Assembly: GCA_013348845.1 (NCBI GenBank)
Contig: CP054675.1
Coordinates: forward strand, 1,063,501-1,127,500
Direction of reading: 5' to 3'
From: Candidatus Tepidiaquacella proteinivora
GTDB lineage: Bacteria; Bacteroidota; Ignavibacteria; Tepidaquicellales; Tepidaquicellaceae
Length of the DNA stretch: 64,000 bases
Each line of letters opens with the position of its first letter. Within the stretch, counting starts at the first letter, position 1. Below, in pieces: positions 1 through 9,748 of this stretch. Below the pieces are notes generated by a model that saw only the letters and a list, made by a program, of their open reading frames with translations, did no database searches and was not told where the DNA came from. The translations under genes were made by a program, and so were the position numbers.

Positions 1-41
1 TTGAAGTTACAGAGATAGTACGATTTCAGCTGGGAATGTAA
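1..41 (+). CDS. tsf: Elongation factor Ts, C-terminal end (partial)
   Basis: The first bases read in frame as EVTEIVRFQLGM followed by TAA at 39-41. A short I/V-x-RF-x-x-G ending resembles the C terminus of EF-Ts, and the usual bacterial gene order tsf-pyrH-frr fits, since pyrH starts 31 bases later. Only about 12 codons are present, so the assignment leans on context. EF-Ts is the nucleotide exchange factor of EF-Tu. Confidence 0.55.
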   Translation, partial: EVTEIVRFQLGM

Positions 42-72
42 ATATCTTCCTTAAAAATTCAAATTTTAAAAA

Positions 73-786
73 ATGAAAAAACTAAAATACCACCGAATAC
101 TTCTGAAGTTAAGTGGTGAATCTTTACTGGGGAAAGAAAGAAGCGGGATTGATTATAGTATAGTAGATTATATTTCAAATGAAATAATAAAAGTTGTTAA
201 TTTAGGAGTTGAGATTGGTATTGTCATAGGTGGCGGAAATATATACAGAGGGCTACCGGCAGTAAAATATGGTATGAACAGATTTACAGGAGACCAGATG
301 GGAATGCTTGCTACAGTAATAAATTCACTTGCCCTGCAAAATGCACTTGAAACAAAAGGATATTATACACGTGTTCAATCAGCAATAAGAATGGAAGAGG
401 TAGCAGAACCACTATTAATTAGAAGAGCAATTCGTCATTTAGAAAAAAAGCGAATAGTTATCTTTGCAGCAGGTACAGGAGAGCCTTATTTTACAACTGA
501 TACGGCTGCAGCATTAAGAGCAGTAGAAATAAATGCTGATTTAATTTTGAAAGGTACAAGAGTAGATGGTATATATGATTCTGACCCTGAAAAAAACAAA
601 GGAGCAAAGTTTTATAACAGACTAACATATAATGAGGTAATAAAAAAGAATTTGCGCGTAATGGATTTAACGGCTATAACACTTTGTAAAGAGAATAATT
701 TACCGATTGTAGTTTTTAATATGAACATAGAAAATAACCTTAAAAAAATTGTTCAAGGTTATAAAATAGGAACGATAGTTCAATAA
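73..786 (+). CDS. pyrH: UMP kinase
   Basis: This 237-residue cytosolic enzyme phosphorylates UMP to UDP in pyrimidine nucleotide synthesis. It is full length for the bacterial PyrH type of the amino acid kinase family. Visible motifs are the N-terminal KLSGESL phosphate-binding segment, the GGGNIYRG loop, the acceptor-site segment [17 protein letters not shown] and [14 protein letters not shown] near the nucleotide site. It follows the tsf end and precedes frr by 41 bases, the common tsf-pyrH-frr arrangement, so co-transcription is likely. No clear Shine-Dalgarno sequence precedes the ATG; the leader is AT-rich. Confidence 0.97.
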   Translation: MKKLKYHRILLKLSGESLLGKERSGIDYSIVDYISNEIIKVVNLGVEIGIVIGGGNIYRGLPAVKYGMNRFTGDQMGMLATVINSLALQNALETKGYYTRVQSAIRMEEVAEPLLIRRAIRHLEKKRIVIFAAGTGEPYFTTDTAAALRAVEINADLILKGTRVDGIYDSDPEKNKGAKFYNRLTYNEVIKKNLRVMDLTAITLCKENNLPIVVFNMNIENNLKKIVQGYKIGTIVQ

Positions 787-827
787 ACTTTAAAACCGTT
801 TATAATTAATAAAGTAAATTTTTAATT

Positions 828-1385
828 ATGATAAAGGACATATTAAAATTAGCGGCTGAAAAAATGGCAAAAGCAGTTGACCATGTAAATCAAGAATTCA
901 ATAAAATAAGAACAGGTAAAGCTTCAATTACATTATTAGAAGGTATTAAAGTTGAGTATTACGGAACAATGACACCATTAAATCAGGTTGGCACTTTATC
1001 AACTCCTGATTTTCATACAATTGCGATTCAGCCGTGGGACAAGACAATAATTAATAATATTGAAAAAGCTATATTAAATTCTAATCTTGGTTTAAATCCT
1101 GTAAATGATGGTAATATAATAAGAGTTCCAATACCACCATTAAATGAAGAAAGAAGAAAAGAATTAGTAAAACTCGTAAAAAAATTAGCGGAAGACGGTC
1201 GAATTTCAGTTAGAAATATAAGAAGAGATAAAATAGATAAGTTGAAAAAGACAGAAAAAGAAGAGCACATATCTGAAGATGAACGGAAACATGGAGAGCA
1301 GGAATTACAAAAGCTCACCGATAAATATATAAAAGAGATAGACGAATTACTTGCAAAAAAAGAAAAAGAAATTATGGAAGTTTAG
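828..1385 (+). CDS. frr: Ribosome recycling factor
   Basis: At 185 residues it has the standard RRF length. RRF works with EF-G to split post-termination ribosomes. The family signature is visible: KIRTGKAS in the first helix, the central beta domain containing EYYGTMTPLNQVG, and the long C-terminal helices with the conserved GRISVRNIRRDKID segment. It follows pyrH and is followed after 9 bases by kdtA, so the four-gene run pyrH-frr-kdtA-gmhA is probably one transcription unit. Confidence 0.97.
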   Translation: MIKDILKLAAEKMAKAVDHVNQEFNKIRTGKASITLLEGIKVEYYGTMTPLNQVGTLSTPDFHTIAIQPWDKTIINNIEKAILNSNLGLNPVNDGNIIRVPIPPLNEERRKELVKLVKKLAEDGRISVRNIRRDKIDKLKKTEKEEHISEDERKHGEQELQKLTDKYIKEIDELLAKKEKEIMEV

Positions 1386-1394
1386 TTATTTACT

Positions 1395-2684
1395 ATGGTA
1401 AAATTTTGGTATTGGTTTTATAACATTTTCCTATTTCCCACCTTCTGTTTTGTTTTCAGGATTGTTTCACTTTTTAATGAAAAAGCAAGGATAGGGTTAA
1501 AAGGAAGAAAAGGGACAAACAAATTATTGGAGAAAATTATAGCAGAACAGGGAGAAATAAATAGAAAAAAAGTAATAATTCATTGCTCTTCTTTAGGTGA
1601 GTATCAGCAATCAATACCTTTAATTGAAAAATTAATTGATAAAAATTTTAAAATAATAATCACCTTTTTTTCTCCATCCGGCTACAATAATGCAAAACTT
1701 CCGGACAATGATATTCTGAAATTATATATACCTTGTGACTCCATATTTCAGGTTAAAAAATTCTTTGATTTATTAAAACCAGATTTGATAATATTAATGA
1801 GATATGATTTATGGTTTAATTTCTTATATCAGGCAAAAAGAAGAAATATAAAAGTAATTATTGCAAATGCAAGATATGATGAGAAGGATCCTTATTGGAA
1901 AACATTCTTTACAGGTTCTTTTAAAAAATCACTGTACAGTTTAGTAGATTCCATTTTTGTAATTGATAAAGATGATGAAAGGAACTTTAGAAACAAATTA
2001 AAGGAATATTCCGGAGAGATAGTTCTTGTCGGAGATTCAAAGTATGAAAGAGTTTATCAAAGTCTGAAAGACTTAAAGGGTAATAATATTATCCCTGATA
2101 ATATCAGCAAAAATAAAAAAGTTTTTGTAATTGGTAGTTCCTGGAAAGACGATGAAGAAATTCTGTTACCTGTAATAGATAAAATTCTGAATTATGAAAA
2201 AAACTTATTAACCATTTTAGTCCCTCACGAACCTAAAGAAACAAAAATTTCAGCAATAGAAAAAAAGATATCCGCAAGATATAAGAATCTCAAATTTATA
2301 AGATATTCTGAACTAAATAATTATAATAATCAAAATTTAATTATCATTGACAGTGTTGGGAAATTAGCAAAGTTATATTCAATAGCATATTTAAGTTATG
2401 TAGGAGGAGGTTTCAGAACCGGGCTACATAATATATTAGAACCTGTTATTTTCAATGTACCTGTATTTTTTTCAAATTTAGTAAAGAATTCTGATGAAGA
2501 TGAAATACTTTTAAAAACCGGCTGTGGAATAGTTATTAAGGATAAAAAACAGTTCTATAAAATATTCAGAAAGCTTTTATCAGATGAAAAAATGAGAAAC
2601 GAAATTTCTACTAAATGCAGTGAGATATTCAAAGAAACACTTGGGACTGCTGAAAAAATAATTAATCATATATTAATAAATTAA
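1395..2684 (+). CDS. kdtA: 3-deoxy-D-manno-octulosonic acid (Kdo) transferase
   Basis: This 429-residue GT30-type glycosyltransferase moves Kdo from CMP-Kdo to lipid A in LPS core assembly at the inner membrane. The N terminus has a hydrophobic anchor (about residues 5-25) followed by RIGLKGRKG. Next comes the HCSSLGEYQQSIPLI segment, whose Glu corresponds to the family catalytic base. The C-terminal nucleotide-binding half shows VPHEPKET and YVGGGFRTGLHNILEP, both typical of KdtA. It is 9 bases after frr and 11 before gmhA. The gene implies an LPS-bearing outer membrane. Confidence 0.93.
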   Translation: MVKFWYWFYNIFLFPTFCFVFRIVSLFNEKARIGLKGRKGTNKLLEKIIAEQGEINRKKVIIHCSSLGEYQQSIPLIEKLIDKNFKIIITFFSPSGYNNAKLPDNDILKLYIPCDSIFQVKKFFDLLKPDLIILMRYDLWFNFLYQAKRRNIKVIIANARYDEKDPYWKTFFTGSFKKSLYSLVDSIFVIDKDDERNFRNKLKEYSGEIVLVGDSKYERVYQSLKDLKGNNIIPDNISKNKKVFVIGSSWKDDEEILLPVIDKILNYEKNLLTILVPHEPKETKISAIEKKISARYKNLKFIRYSELNNYNNQNLIIIDSVGKLAKLYSIAYLSYVGGGFRTGLHNILEPVIFNVPVFFSNLVKNSDEDEILLKTGCGIVIKDKKQFYKIFRKLLSDEKMRNEISTKCSEIFKETLGTAEKIINHILIN

Positions 2685-2695
2685 TAGTATCAGAA

Positions 2696-3280
2696 GTGGA
2701 TAAGAAAAAATTTATAGAAGATTCTTTAAAAGAAAGCGCTGAAATAAAAATTTCAGTAATTAAACATTGCATAAATCAGATAATTGAAGTATCAGACTTA
2801 ATATGCAATTGTATAAGAAATGGGAATAAACTAATGTTATGCGGTAATGGTGGTAGTGCAGCAGATGCACAACATATTGCCACTGAATTTATGATAAGGT
2901 TAGCACACGATATTAAAAGACCTGCAATACCAGCAATAGCATTATCTACTGATTGTTCAAATTTAACTGCTGGCGGAAATGATATTGGTTTCGAAAATAT
3001 TTTTATGAGAAATGTTGAAGGTATAGGTAAGAAAGGCGATATACTAATTGGAATTTCAACAAGTGGAAATTCAATGAACATCATAAAAGCAATGCAAAAA
3101 GCAAAGGAAATGGGTATATATAGAGTCTGCTTACTCGGAATGGGAGGAGGAAAACTTATAAATGAATGTGATTTTTATATATTAATTCCTTCAAATAATG
3201 TCCAGCGGATCCAGGAAGCACATATAACCGTCGGACATATAATTACCGAACTTACAGAAAGAATATTATATAGTATTTAA
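2696..3280 (+). CDS. gmhA: Phosphoheptose isomerase (sedoheptulose-7-phosphate isomerase)
   Basis: This 194-residue SIS-fold protein matches GmhA, which makes the D-glycero-D-manno-heptose-7-phosphate used for the LPS inner core. The characteristic CGNGGSAADAQHIATEF loop, the GISTSGNS phosphosugar-binding motif and the C-terminal QEAHITVGHIITE helix are all present. The start is GTG at 2696, with no ATG upstream before the kdtA stop 11 bases away, so translational coupling to kdtA is plausible. It fits the GT9 heptosyltransferase-type genes downstream on the other strand. A related SIS paralogue is possible but less likely. Confidence 0.88.
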   Translation: MDKKKFIEDSLKESAEIKISVIKHCINQIIEVSDLICNCIRNGNKLMLCGNGGSAADAQHIATEFMIRLAHDIKRPAIPAIALSTDCSNLTAGGNDIGFENIFMRNVEGIGKKGDILIGISTSGNSMNIIKAMQKAKEMGIYRVCLLGMGGGKLINECDFYILIPSNNVQRIQEAHITVGHIITELTERILYSI

Positions 3281-3296
3281 AATTAATTTTTATTTA

Positions 3297-5081
3297 TTAT
3301 TGATAAATTTCAAATGGATACTTGACAGGATAATACCAGGTATCCTCTTTATTTTTACATGAGAAGAAAAATCTTAATTTATTAAGATTATCAATATTTT
3401 CCAATGTAACAGTATATAAACCTGAATTATTCCCATCATTATTTAATTCTACGATATCCATAACTTTGGGGATAAAGTTATCATTTCCATCTTCAGTTGT
3501 GTACCAGATTTTTATAGTCTCTTGTTCTATTATACTTTTTGAAGCAACAGAAATACTGATTTTAACTTTATTACCTTCAATTTCAACCTGTGGTGAATTA
3601 CTCCATGCAGGACCCCAATATGTAATAGCTTTATACGCATTAATCAAACCCCAGCCATAAATATTATCAGGATTTCCAGCTCTATCGGCTGTATTTCTTA
3701 ATGCTTCCCTGACTTGCATTGGAGTTAATTCGGGATGAGCAGATAAAATCAGCGCGCATACTCCGGCAGTCAGAGGACAAGAAAATGAGGTACCATTCAT
3801 TCCACCATAAGTTGAATCGTTCCCAGTTAAGTTCTTACCGAGGGCAACAAAATTTCTAACTCCCGGAGCCACTACATCAGGTTTAATTCTTCCGTCAGGA
3901 GTCGGACCATTTGAACTAAAACTTGCAATTTCACCATTCAAATCAACAGCACCTACAGATATAACTGAATCTCCATCGCCCGGCGAACCTAATGAAGGAG
4001 GAATTGTCTGACCATTATTTCCGGCAGATGCTACAAAACATACTCCAAGATATACTGCTCTTGCCGCAGCAAGCGTAGTGATTGCAACTCTACCAGTATA
4101 ATGTTCATAAAGATAAGAATTTTTACTAAAAGGTTCATCAAAACCTCTGTAGCCAAGTGAAGTTGAAATAACATCTACACCTTTTGCCTCAGCCCATTCA
4201 GCAGCTTCAAGGAAGAAATCCTCTTCCATTGGAGTTTCTGTTGGTACATATTCTGTTTTCGCAAGTATAATTTCGGAACCAAAAGCTGGTCCAATTAATT
4301 TCCCTGGCTTAAATCCTGCAAGATTCGAAAGAGTTGCAGTCCCGTGTGTACTCTGGTCAATTTTATCAACATAAGTTTGACTTAGTTCATTGCGTGTATT
4401 TGGATCTTTGTTAATAAAATCATACTCATCGATGATTTTTAAATCTCTTGTGCATTCATGGTCACGCCATTCAAAACCACTATCGAAACTTGCAATTAAA
4501 ACACCTTTACCAGTAATTCCTAAATTATGAACCATCGGAACATTAATCATCTTCATTTGTTTGTATGATTTTCCATAATCATAAACATCATTCAGAACAT
4601 CTCTTTCAACTTCAAAAACACTTACAATATCAGTGATTTCAGGTTTAACAAATTCAAAAGAATTTTTATAATTTTTACCTAATAATTTTATCTCAGAAAC
4701 ATAATCAAGATTTTTGACTAACTCTAATTGCGAAGCAGTGAGATATGCGCTAACACCATTAAACCATCTTGACTTTGAGATGATATTGATTCCTTTGCCT
4801 GATAAGTCATCTATGTATTTTTGTTCAATTGGCAAATCCCAGAAATCAACAAGTCTTTCCTCACCTAAAACTTTCATTCTTCTTTTAATTGCTCTGTCAG
4901 AAAGCATACTTTTAGCAGTTTCATAAGCATCAGAGCCGGGTTTCATTTCAGTATAATAATCATAAACGCCTTTGTCCTTAAAAATAATCCAAAATTTAGC
5001 AACAGGTTTTTCCTGTGCTAATAAAGTAAAAGCATAAAGATAAATGAATAAGAATAAAAATAACCTTGATAAGTTTTTCAT
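3297..5081 (-). CDS. Secreted subtilisin-like serine protease (S8 family)
   Basis: This 594-residue protein has a signal peptide (residues 1 to about 22, ending LLAQ). A propeptide-like region follows (about 25-135, with the FKDK...AIKRR pattern seen in S8 proteases of this phylum). The peptidase domain has the catalytic triad Asp200 (ASFDSG), His246 (STHGTA) and Ser432 (NGTSFSCP), and an oxyanion Asn near 355 (SAGNNG). The C-terminal 100 residues look like a beta-sandwich but lack a T9SS sorting domain, so the export route beyond Sec is unclear. It lies 15 bases downstream of the E2 gene, probably as the last gene of the minus-strand run, and converges on gmhA with a 16-base gap. Confidence 0.9.
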   Translation of the reverse strand: MKNLSRLFLFLFIYLYAFTLLAQEKPVAKFWIIFKDKGVYDYYTEMKPGSDAYETAKSMLSDRAIKRRMKVLGEERLVDFWDLPIEQKYIDDLSGKGINIISKSRWFNGVSAYLTASQLELVKNLDYVSEIKLLGKNYKNSFEFVKPEITDIVSVFEVERDVLNDVYDYGKSYKQMKMINVPMVHNLGITGKGVLIASFDSGFEWRDHECTRDLKIIDEYDFINKDPNTRNELSQTYVDKIDQSTHGTATLSNLAGFKPGKLIGPAFGSEIILAKTEYVPTETPMEEDFFLEAAEWAEAKGVDVISTSLGYRGFDEPFSKNSYLYEHYTGRVAITTLAAARAVYLGVCFVASAGNNGQTIPPSLGSPGDGDSVISVGAVDLNGEIASFSSNGPTPDGRIKPDVVAPGVRNFVALGKNLTGNDSTYGGMNGTSFSCPLTAGVCALILSAHPELTPMQVREALRNTADRAGNPDNIYGWGLINAYKAITYWGPAWSNSPQVEIEGNKVKISISVASKSIIEQETIKIWYTTEDGNDNFIPKVMDIVELNNDGNNSGLYTVTLENIDNLNKLRFFFSCKNKEDTWYYPVKYPFEIYQ

Positions 5082-5096
5082 TTTTATATTTTTAAT

Positions 5097-6416
5097 TTAT
5101 AAAGAATAATTCTCAAGATAATGAACGATTCTCATTAAGAATTTACCGCCAAGAGCACCATCTATTAGTCGATGGTCAAAAGAAAGAGTAAGATAAACAA
5201 TAGGTTTAATTACAACGAAATCTCCATCATCAGTTTCAAGCACAGCAGGTCTCTTTTTTACTGCTCCAACACCGAGAATTGCAATCTGAGGTTGATTAAT
5301 TATCATAGTACCTATAATATTACCGAAGATTCCATAATTAGATATAGTGAAAGTTCCTCCCTGTATTTCATCAAGTGTTAGTTTTTTAATTTTTGCTCTC
5401 TTTCCTAAATCATTAATCGCTCTTGCTAAACCAATAAGGTTTTTACCATCTGCTTCTTTAATAACAGGAACAATTAAACCGCCATTATCCATTGCAACAG
5501 CAATACCAAGATTAATTTTTTTCTTCATAATCGCTTTAAACGGGATCGTTGTATTATCTATAACAGAATTTATCAATGGAAAGTCTTTCAATGCTTTAAT
5601 AACAGCATCAGCAATAAATGGCATATAAGTCAGTTTGAAACCTTCATTCTTTTCGAATTCATCTTTCATTTTCTTTCTTATTTTATCAACGGCGCTCATA
5701 TCACACTCAGCAATTGAATTTACATGCGGAGAGGTGTTAACTGAATGAACCATATGTTCCGCCATTTTTTGTCGTATATTATCAAAATCAAATATACTAA
5801 TTCCTTCCTCATTATAATCGACAATTGGTCCTTGTTTTAATGGTTGGATAATTTCCTTCTTCTCAGGTAATGATTGTTGTTCTTTTTTTACAAAAACATC
5901 TTTTTCTTTTTCTAAACCCTTTTGGTTTATGTATTCAATTAAGTCCCTTTTAGTTACTCTTCCATTTAATCCGGAACCTTTGATGGATTCAAGCTCTGAA
6001 ATTGAAATACCTTCCTGTTTAGCAATATTCAGTACAAGCGGAGAATAAAATCGCGTCCCTTTTTCAATTTCTTCAGTTTCTGATTTTTGATCTTTTGGTA
6101 TTTCAACAAGTTTTTCTTCAACTTGTGATATTTTCTTTTCTTCGCTAACTTCAGATTTGAATTCTGTTGCTGCTGTTTCTTCTGTCTCAAGTCTGGCTAT
6201 AACCTTTCCGACTTCAACGACATCATTTACATTATAAAAAATTTCAACAAGTATTCCAGCTTCCGGGGATGGGATTTCAGTATCAACTTTATCTGTTGAA
6301 ATCTCAAGTAATGGTTCATCTTTTTCTACTCTATCCCCTACATTTTTTAACCATTTCAAAATCGTTCCTTCTAAAATTGATTCACCCATTTTAGGCATAA
6401 CTATATCTATAATCAT
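5097..6416 (-). CDS. 2-oxoacid dehydrogenase E2 component (dihydrolipoamide acyltransferase)
   Basis: This 439-residue protein has three parts: one lipoyl domain (residues 1-77, lipoylated Lys43 in STDKVDTEIPS), a peripheral subunit-binding domain (about 121-160, with SGLNGRVTKRDL) and the C-terminal acyltransferase domain ending in SFDHRLIDGA. His415 and Asp419 are the catalytic HxxxD pair. It transfers an acyl group from lipoate to CoA in a pyruvate, 2-oxoglutarate or branched-chain complex. Substrate class cannot be told from sequence alone, and no E1 or E3 gene is nearby. A strong CGGAGG ribosome site precedes the ATG. prs lies 90 bases upstream. Confidence 0.92.
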   Translation of the reverse strand: MIIDIVMPKMGESILEGTILKWLKNVGDRVEKDEPLLEISTDKVDTEIPSPEAGILVEIFYNVNDVVEVGKVIARLETEETAATEFKSEVSEEKKISQVEEKLVEIPKDQKSETEEIEKGTRFYSPLVLNIAKQEGISISELESIKGSGLNGRVTKRDLIEYINQKGLEKEKDVFVKKEQQSLPEKKEIIQPLKQGPIVDYNEEGISIFDFDNIRQKMAEHMVHSVNTSPHVNSIAECDMSAVDKIRKKMKDEFEKNEGFKLTYMPFIADAVIKALKDFPLINSVIDNTTIPFKAIMKKKINLGIAVAMDNGGLIVPVIKEADGKNLIGLARAINDLGKRAKIKKLTLDEIQGGTFTISNYGIFGNIIGTMIINQPQIAILGVGAVKKRPAVLETDDGDFVVIKPIVYLTLSFDHRLIDGALGGKFLMRIVHYLENYSL

Positions 6417-6506
6417 TTTGAACCTCCGTTTGAAATATTTTCAAAAATAATTTTGTTTAATGAATAACTTAAAATTAATAACAAAAATTTAGTAAAAAAT
6501 GTTGCA

Positions 6507-7445
6507 TTAAACGATATTAAATAAAGAACTTATAGATTTATTTAAATTAGTCCTTTTTATTGCCTCAGCGAATATTTTAGAAACAGTCATAACTTCAATA
6601 TTACTTGCAGTTTTTTTAAGTGGTATTGTATCCGTAACAAACAACTTTTTCAAAGGTGAACTTTCAATTTTTTTAATAGCTTCACCAGATAATATTGGAT
6701 GTGTACATGCACCATAGATTTCATTTGCTCCCTTTTCCTTTAAAACCTTAACAGCATTGCAGAAAGTTCCGCCTGTATCAATTAAGTCATCTATAATAAT
6801 AACATTTTTACCTTTAACTTCTCCTATCACATTCATAACAACTGCCACATTAGGTTTTGGTCTTCTTTTATCAATTAAAATTAAATCTGAATGTAAATTT
6901 TTTGCATAGGCTCTTGCCATTTTCACACTACCGACATCAGGTGCAGCAACCGCAAGATTTTTTAGTTTCATTTTAACAAAATGCTTTAAAAAGATAGCGG
7001 AGCCGTATAAATGGTCAACAGGTACATCAAAAAATCCTTGAATCTGAGGGGCGTGTAAATCCATTGTTATTACTCTATCAGCACCTGCTTTTTCAAGTAA
7101 ATTTGCAATTAGCTTTGCTGTGATTGACACTCTTGGCTGATCTTTTCTATCCTGTCTTGCATATCCAAAATAAGGAATAACTGCATTAACTCTTTTTGCA
7201 GATGATCGCTTTGCTGCATCAATCATTATTAAAAGCTCTAATAAATTTTCTGCCGGTGAATTAGTCGATTGCACGATGAAAACATCAGCTCCTCTGATAT
7301 TCTCATTATATTTGACCCATACTTCCCCATCGGAAAAAGTTTTAAATAAAACCTTTCCTAAATTAACTTTTAAGATTTTGCAAATTTTTTCTCCTAACTC
7401 GTGTGAATTTCTGCCAGCAAAAACTTTAAGTGGAAAATTTTTCAT
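6507..7445 (-). CDS. prs: Ribose-phosphate pyrophosphokinase (PRPP synthetase)
   Basis: This 312-residue enzyme makes PRPP from ribose 5-phosphate and ATP for nucleotide, histidine and tryptophan synthesis. Standard class I features are present: FSDGE near the N terminus, YFGYARQDRKD for ATP binding, the TMDLHAPQIQGFFD segment with the catalytic His, and the PRPP loop DDLIDTGGT. Length is normal. It lies between the DegT aminotransferase gene (49-base gap) and the E2 gene (90-base gap). Those gaps allow separate promoters. Confidence 0.96.
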   Translation of the reverse strand: MKNFPLKVFAGRNSHELGEKICKILKVNLGKVLFKTFSDGEVWVKYNENIRGADVFIVQSTNSPAENLLELLIMIDAAKRSSAKRVNAVIPYFGYARQDRKDQPRVSITAKLIANLLEKAGADRVITMDLHAPQIQGFFDVPVDHLYGSAIFLKHFVKMKLKNLAVAAPDVGSVKMARAYAKNLHSDLILIDKRRPKPNVAVVMNVIGEVKGKNVIIIDDLIDTGGTFCNAVKVLKEKGANEIYGACTHPILSGEAIKKIESSPLKKLFVTDTIPLKKTASNIEVMTVSKIFAEAIKRTNLNKSISSLFNIV

Positions 7446-7494
7446 TTTCTAAATAATTAATTTTTCTATTATCAAAATTATTAAAAACATTTAT

Positions 7495-8604
7495 CTATTT
7501 CAATCTCGTAATTCTGTAAAATTCAGTAATCTTATAACAGATATATTTAATTTCTTCACTTTTTAAAGTGGGATAACTTGGAAGATTTATCCCCCTATCT
7601 GCAATATACTCTGCTATTTGAAACTCGTTCCTATTACTTTTAAACATTGGTAATATGTGCAGGGGATAAAATATTGGACGTGTCTGAATATTATTTTCTC
7701 TTAAGAACTTTCTAAGACCATTTCTTACTTTATTATTTTCAACCAAAATAGTCACAAGCCAGGGATTATTTGAATTATTTCCATTTTTAAACTCTACCGG
7801 TAAATTTTTTAATAACTCTCTATATTTATTTTCTATCTTTTTCTTCATAGTCAGAATTTTGTTAATTCTTTCAAGTTGCGCCAATCCGACAGCAGCTGAT
7901 AAATTCGTCAGTCTGAAATTAAATCCAAATGTTTTAAATAAATAATTATCAGCTGCACTTTTACCATGTGATTTCAGATATTGCGCTTTAGTAAACAGTG
8001 AATGATTATTGGTTACCAACATTCCACCTTCACCAGTAGTAATTGTTTTATTACCAAAAAAACTGAAAATACCTATATCACCAAAAGTTCCTACATGTTT
8101 ATTTTTATAAAAACACCCAATAGCTTCTGCACAATCTTCTATAAGAAACAGGTTATATTCCTTTGAAATTTTTGTTAGTTCTTCCATATTACAAGGATAG
8201 CCATATAGATGAACTGCTATAATAGCTTTAGTTTTCCTGGTAATTTTTTTTCTGATTTTATCAGGATTAATCTGCCAATCATTCTGAACATCAACTAAAA
8301 CAGGAGTAGCACCATTATTAATTATACTATTTGCAGTTGCGATAAATGTCAAAGTTGGTATTATTATTTCATCTCCATATCCAATACCGAGCGTAGCTAT
8401 TGCAAGGTGTAAAGCACAAGTACCATTACAACAACTTGTTGCATATTTAACTCCTATATATTTAGCAAATTTGTTTTCAAACATCTTAACAAAGTTACCT
8501 TTTGAAGATACATAATTTGATTTTACACATTCATTAAGATATTTTAGTTCATTACCAGATAGAAATGGTTGATATATAGGAATTTTGTATTTCAAAATCT
8601 TCAT
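7495..8604 (-). CDS. DegT/DnrJ/EryC1/StrS-family sugar aminotransferase
   Basis: This 369-residue PLP-dependent enzyme of the family aminates nucleotide-linked keto sugars. Visible features are the N-terminal LSGNELKYLNECVKS segment, the phosphate-contacting CCNGTCALHLA loop, Asp157 in LIEDCAEAIG, and the PLP lysine Lys186 in SFFGNKTITTGEGG. Its start overlaps the stop of the upstream GT9 gene by four bases, so it is translationally coupled to the glycosyltransferase set. This suggests an amino sugar for the surface glycan or LPS. The exact sugar (perosamine, bacillosamine or other) cannot be assigned. Confidence 0.9.
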   Translation of the reverse strand: MKILKYKIPIYQPFLSGNELKYLNECVKSNYVSSKGNFVKMFENKFAKYIGVKYATSCCNGTCALHLAIATLGIGYGDEIIIPTLTFIATANSIINNGATPVLVDVQNDWQINPDKIRKKITRKTKAIIAVHLYGYPCNMEELTKISKEYNLFLIEDCAEAIGCFYKNKHVGTFGDIGIFSFFGNKTITTGEGGMLVTNNHSLFTKAQYLKSHGKSAADNYLFKTFGFNFRLTNLSAAVGLAQLERINKILTMKKKIENKYRELLKNLPVEFKNGNNSNNPWLVTILVENNKVRNGLRKFLRENNIQTRPIFYPLHILPMFKSNRNEFQIAEYIADRGINLPSYPTLKSEEIKYICYKITEFYRITRLK

Positions 8605-9743
8605 ATCAATTTTTTATAATCAAAAACACTTTTTACTATTTTTTCTAAATCAATCATTTTAATACATTCAAGATTATAAGGACATTCTCTTTTCCAGCAC
8701 GGAGCACATTCAAGACCATAAGGGATAATTTTTACGCCATTGTCATATAATTCAACCTCAGTCCAGCAGGATAATCCAAACCATGCAATTACAAATTTTT
8801 TAAGTGCAATTGCAAGATGCATTCCGAAGCTATCACCAGAGATAACAATATCAGCCACATCCATAAAACAAGCTCCTTTTCTTATGCCCATTTGTGTTGG
8901 GGTATTGATAATTTTTTTTCTTTCAATATCATTGAAAGAGTTATAAATAATATTATTCCTTTCAGTATCCTCTTTACCTCCTAATAATAAAATAATATAA
9001 TTTTCCTTTTGAATTATTCTGTTAATTACAGAGATGTGCTGTTCGATGGTCATTTTTTTATTAGGGAATAAGTTAGAACAACCCGTATTTATACCTACAT
9101 AGATTATATCAGAAGAATAGTTTATTTCTCTTTTGTAATCTTCAATAAATAATTTTTCTTCTTCAGTAAAATTGAAAATATATGGGTCTTTACGATATTC
9201 AAGTTCGAATACTTCGTGAATAATTTCAACTCCTGTTTTTTTATTCTCTCTAAACTTTAACCTGTCATTTAAACCAAGTCTATATGAATATAACGCACTT
9301 TCATTAGCAGGAATAATTTTCCCATCTTCATTCAAAAGGAAACCAAGTTTCTGCTTTGCTACAATTTCATTTGCAAAAGCACACGCGTAATCTGATTTAT
9401 CTGCATTAAGTAATAAATCAAATTTCATATTTTTTAAAATCATTCTATCAGTATCATTCCATATAAAGATTCTATCTATTAAATGATTATTATATAAAAT
9501 ATCTTTGGCTTGTGGCATTGTTATCCAATATACCGTTGAAACCGGATATTTTCTTTTAACAGAATACAATATCGGGGTATTATCCAGAACATTTCCAAGA
9601 GCATCTAATGAAATAATCAGAATTTTTTTCCCAACTTTGTTTTCTTCTGTCTGTTCCACACATCCTTCTTCAAAACAATTTTTATAAGGATAGCATGGTT
9701 TATAACCAGAAAATTTTTTACAATCAGGTATTTTTATATCCAT
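8601..9743 (-). CDS. GT9 (heptosyltransferase-type) glycosyltransferase with N-terminal Cys cluster
   Basis: This 380-residue protein has the two-Rossmann GT-B layout of ADP-heptose:LPS heptosyltransferases. The first lobe starts near KKILIISLDALGNVLDNTPIL (about residues 39-60) and the donor-site segment is SGDSFGMHLAIAL. Before the fold lies a short cysteine-rich stretch with Cys8, Cys17, Cys23 and Cys28. Near the C terminus is a second cluster, ECAPCWKRECPYNLEC. The residue spacing suggests metal binding, which is inference. It is the last of three GT9 genes, 5 bases after the previous one, and overlaps the DegT gene. Acceptor and donor are unknown. Confidence 0.85.
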   Translation of the reverse strand: MDIKIPDCKKFSGYKPCYPYKNCFEEGCVEQTEENKVGKKILIISLDALGNVLDNTPILYSVKRKYPVSTVYWITMPQAKDILYNNHLIDRIFIWNDTDRMILKNMKFDLLLNADKSDYACAFANEIVAKQKLGFLLNEDGKIIPANESALYSYRLGLNDRLKFRENKKTGVEIIHEVFELEYRKDPYIFNFTEEEKLFIEDYKREINYSSDIIYVGINTGCSNLFPNKKMTIEQHISVINRIIQKENYIILLLGGKEDTERNNIIYNSFNDIERKKIINTPTQMGIRKGACFMDVADIVISGDSFGMHLAIALKKFVIAWFGLSCWTEVELYDNGVKIIPYGLECAPCWKRECPYNLECIKMIDLEKIVKSVFDYKKLI

Positions 9744-9748
9744 AATGA

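Noticed and set aside
1028-1318. Antisense open frames over frr, rpoD-region and other genes
   Set aside because: They lie fully inside well-supported genes on the other strand, lack ribosome sites and have low-complexity Ser/Phe/Leu-rich translations typical of shadow frames.
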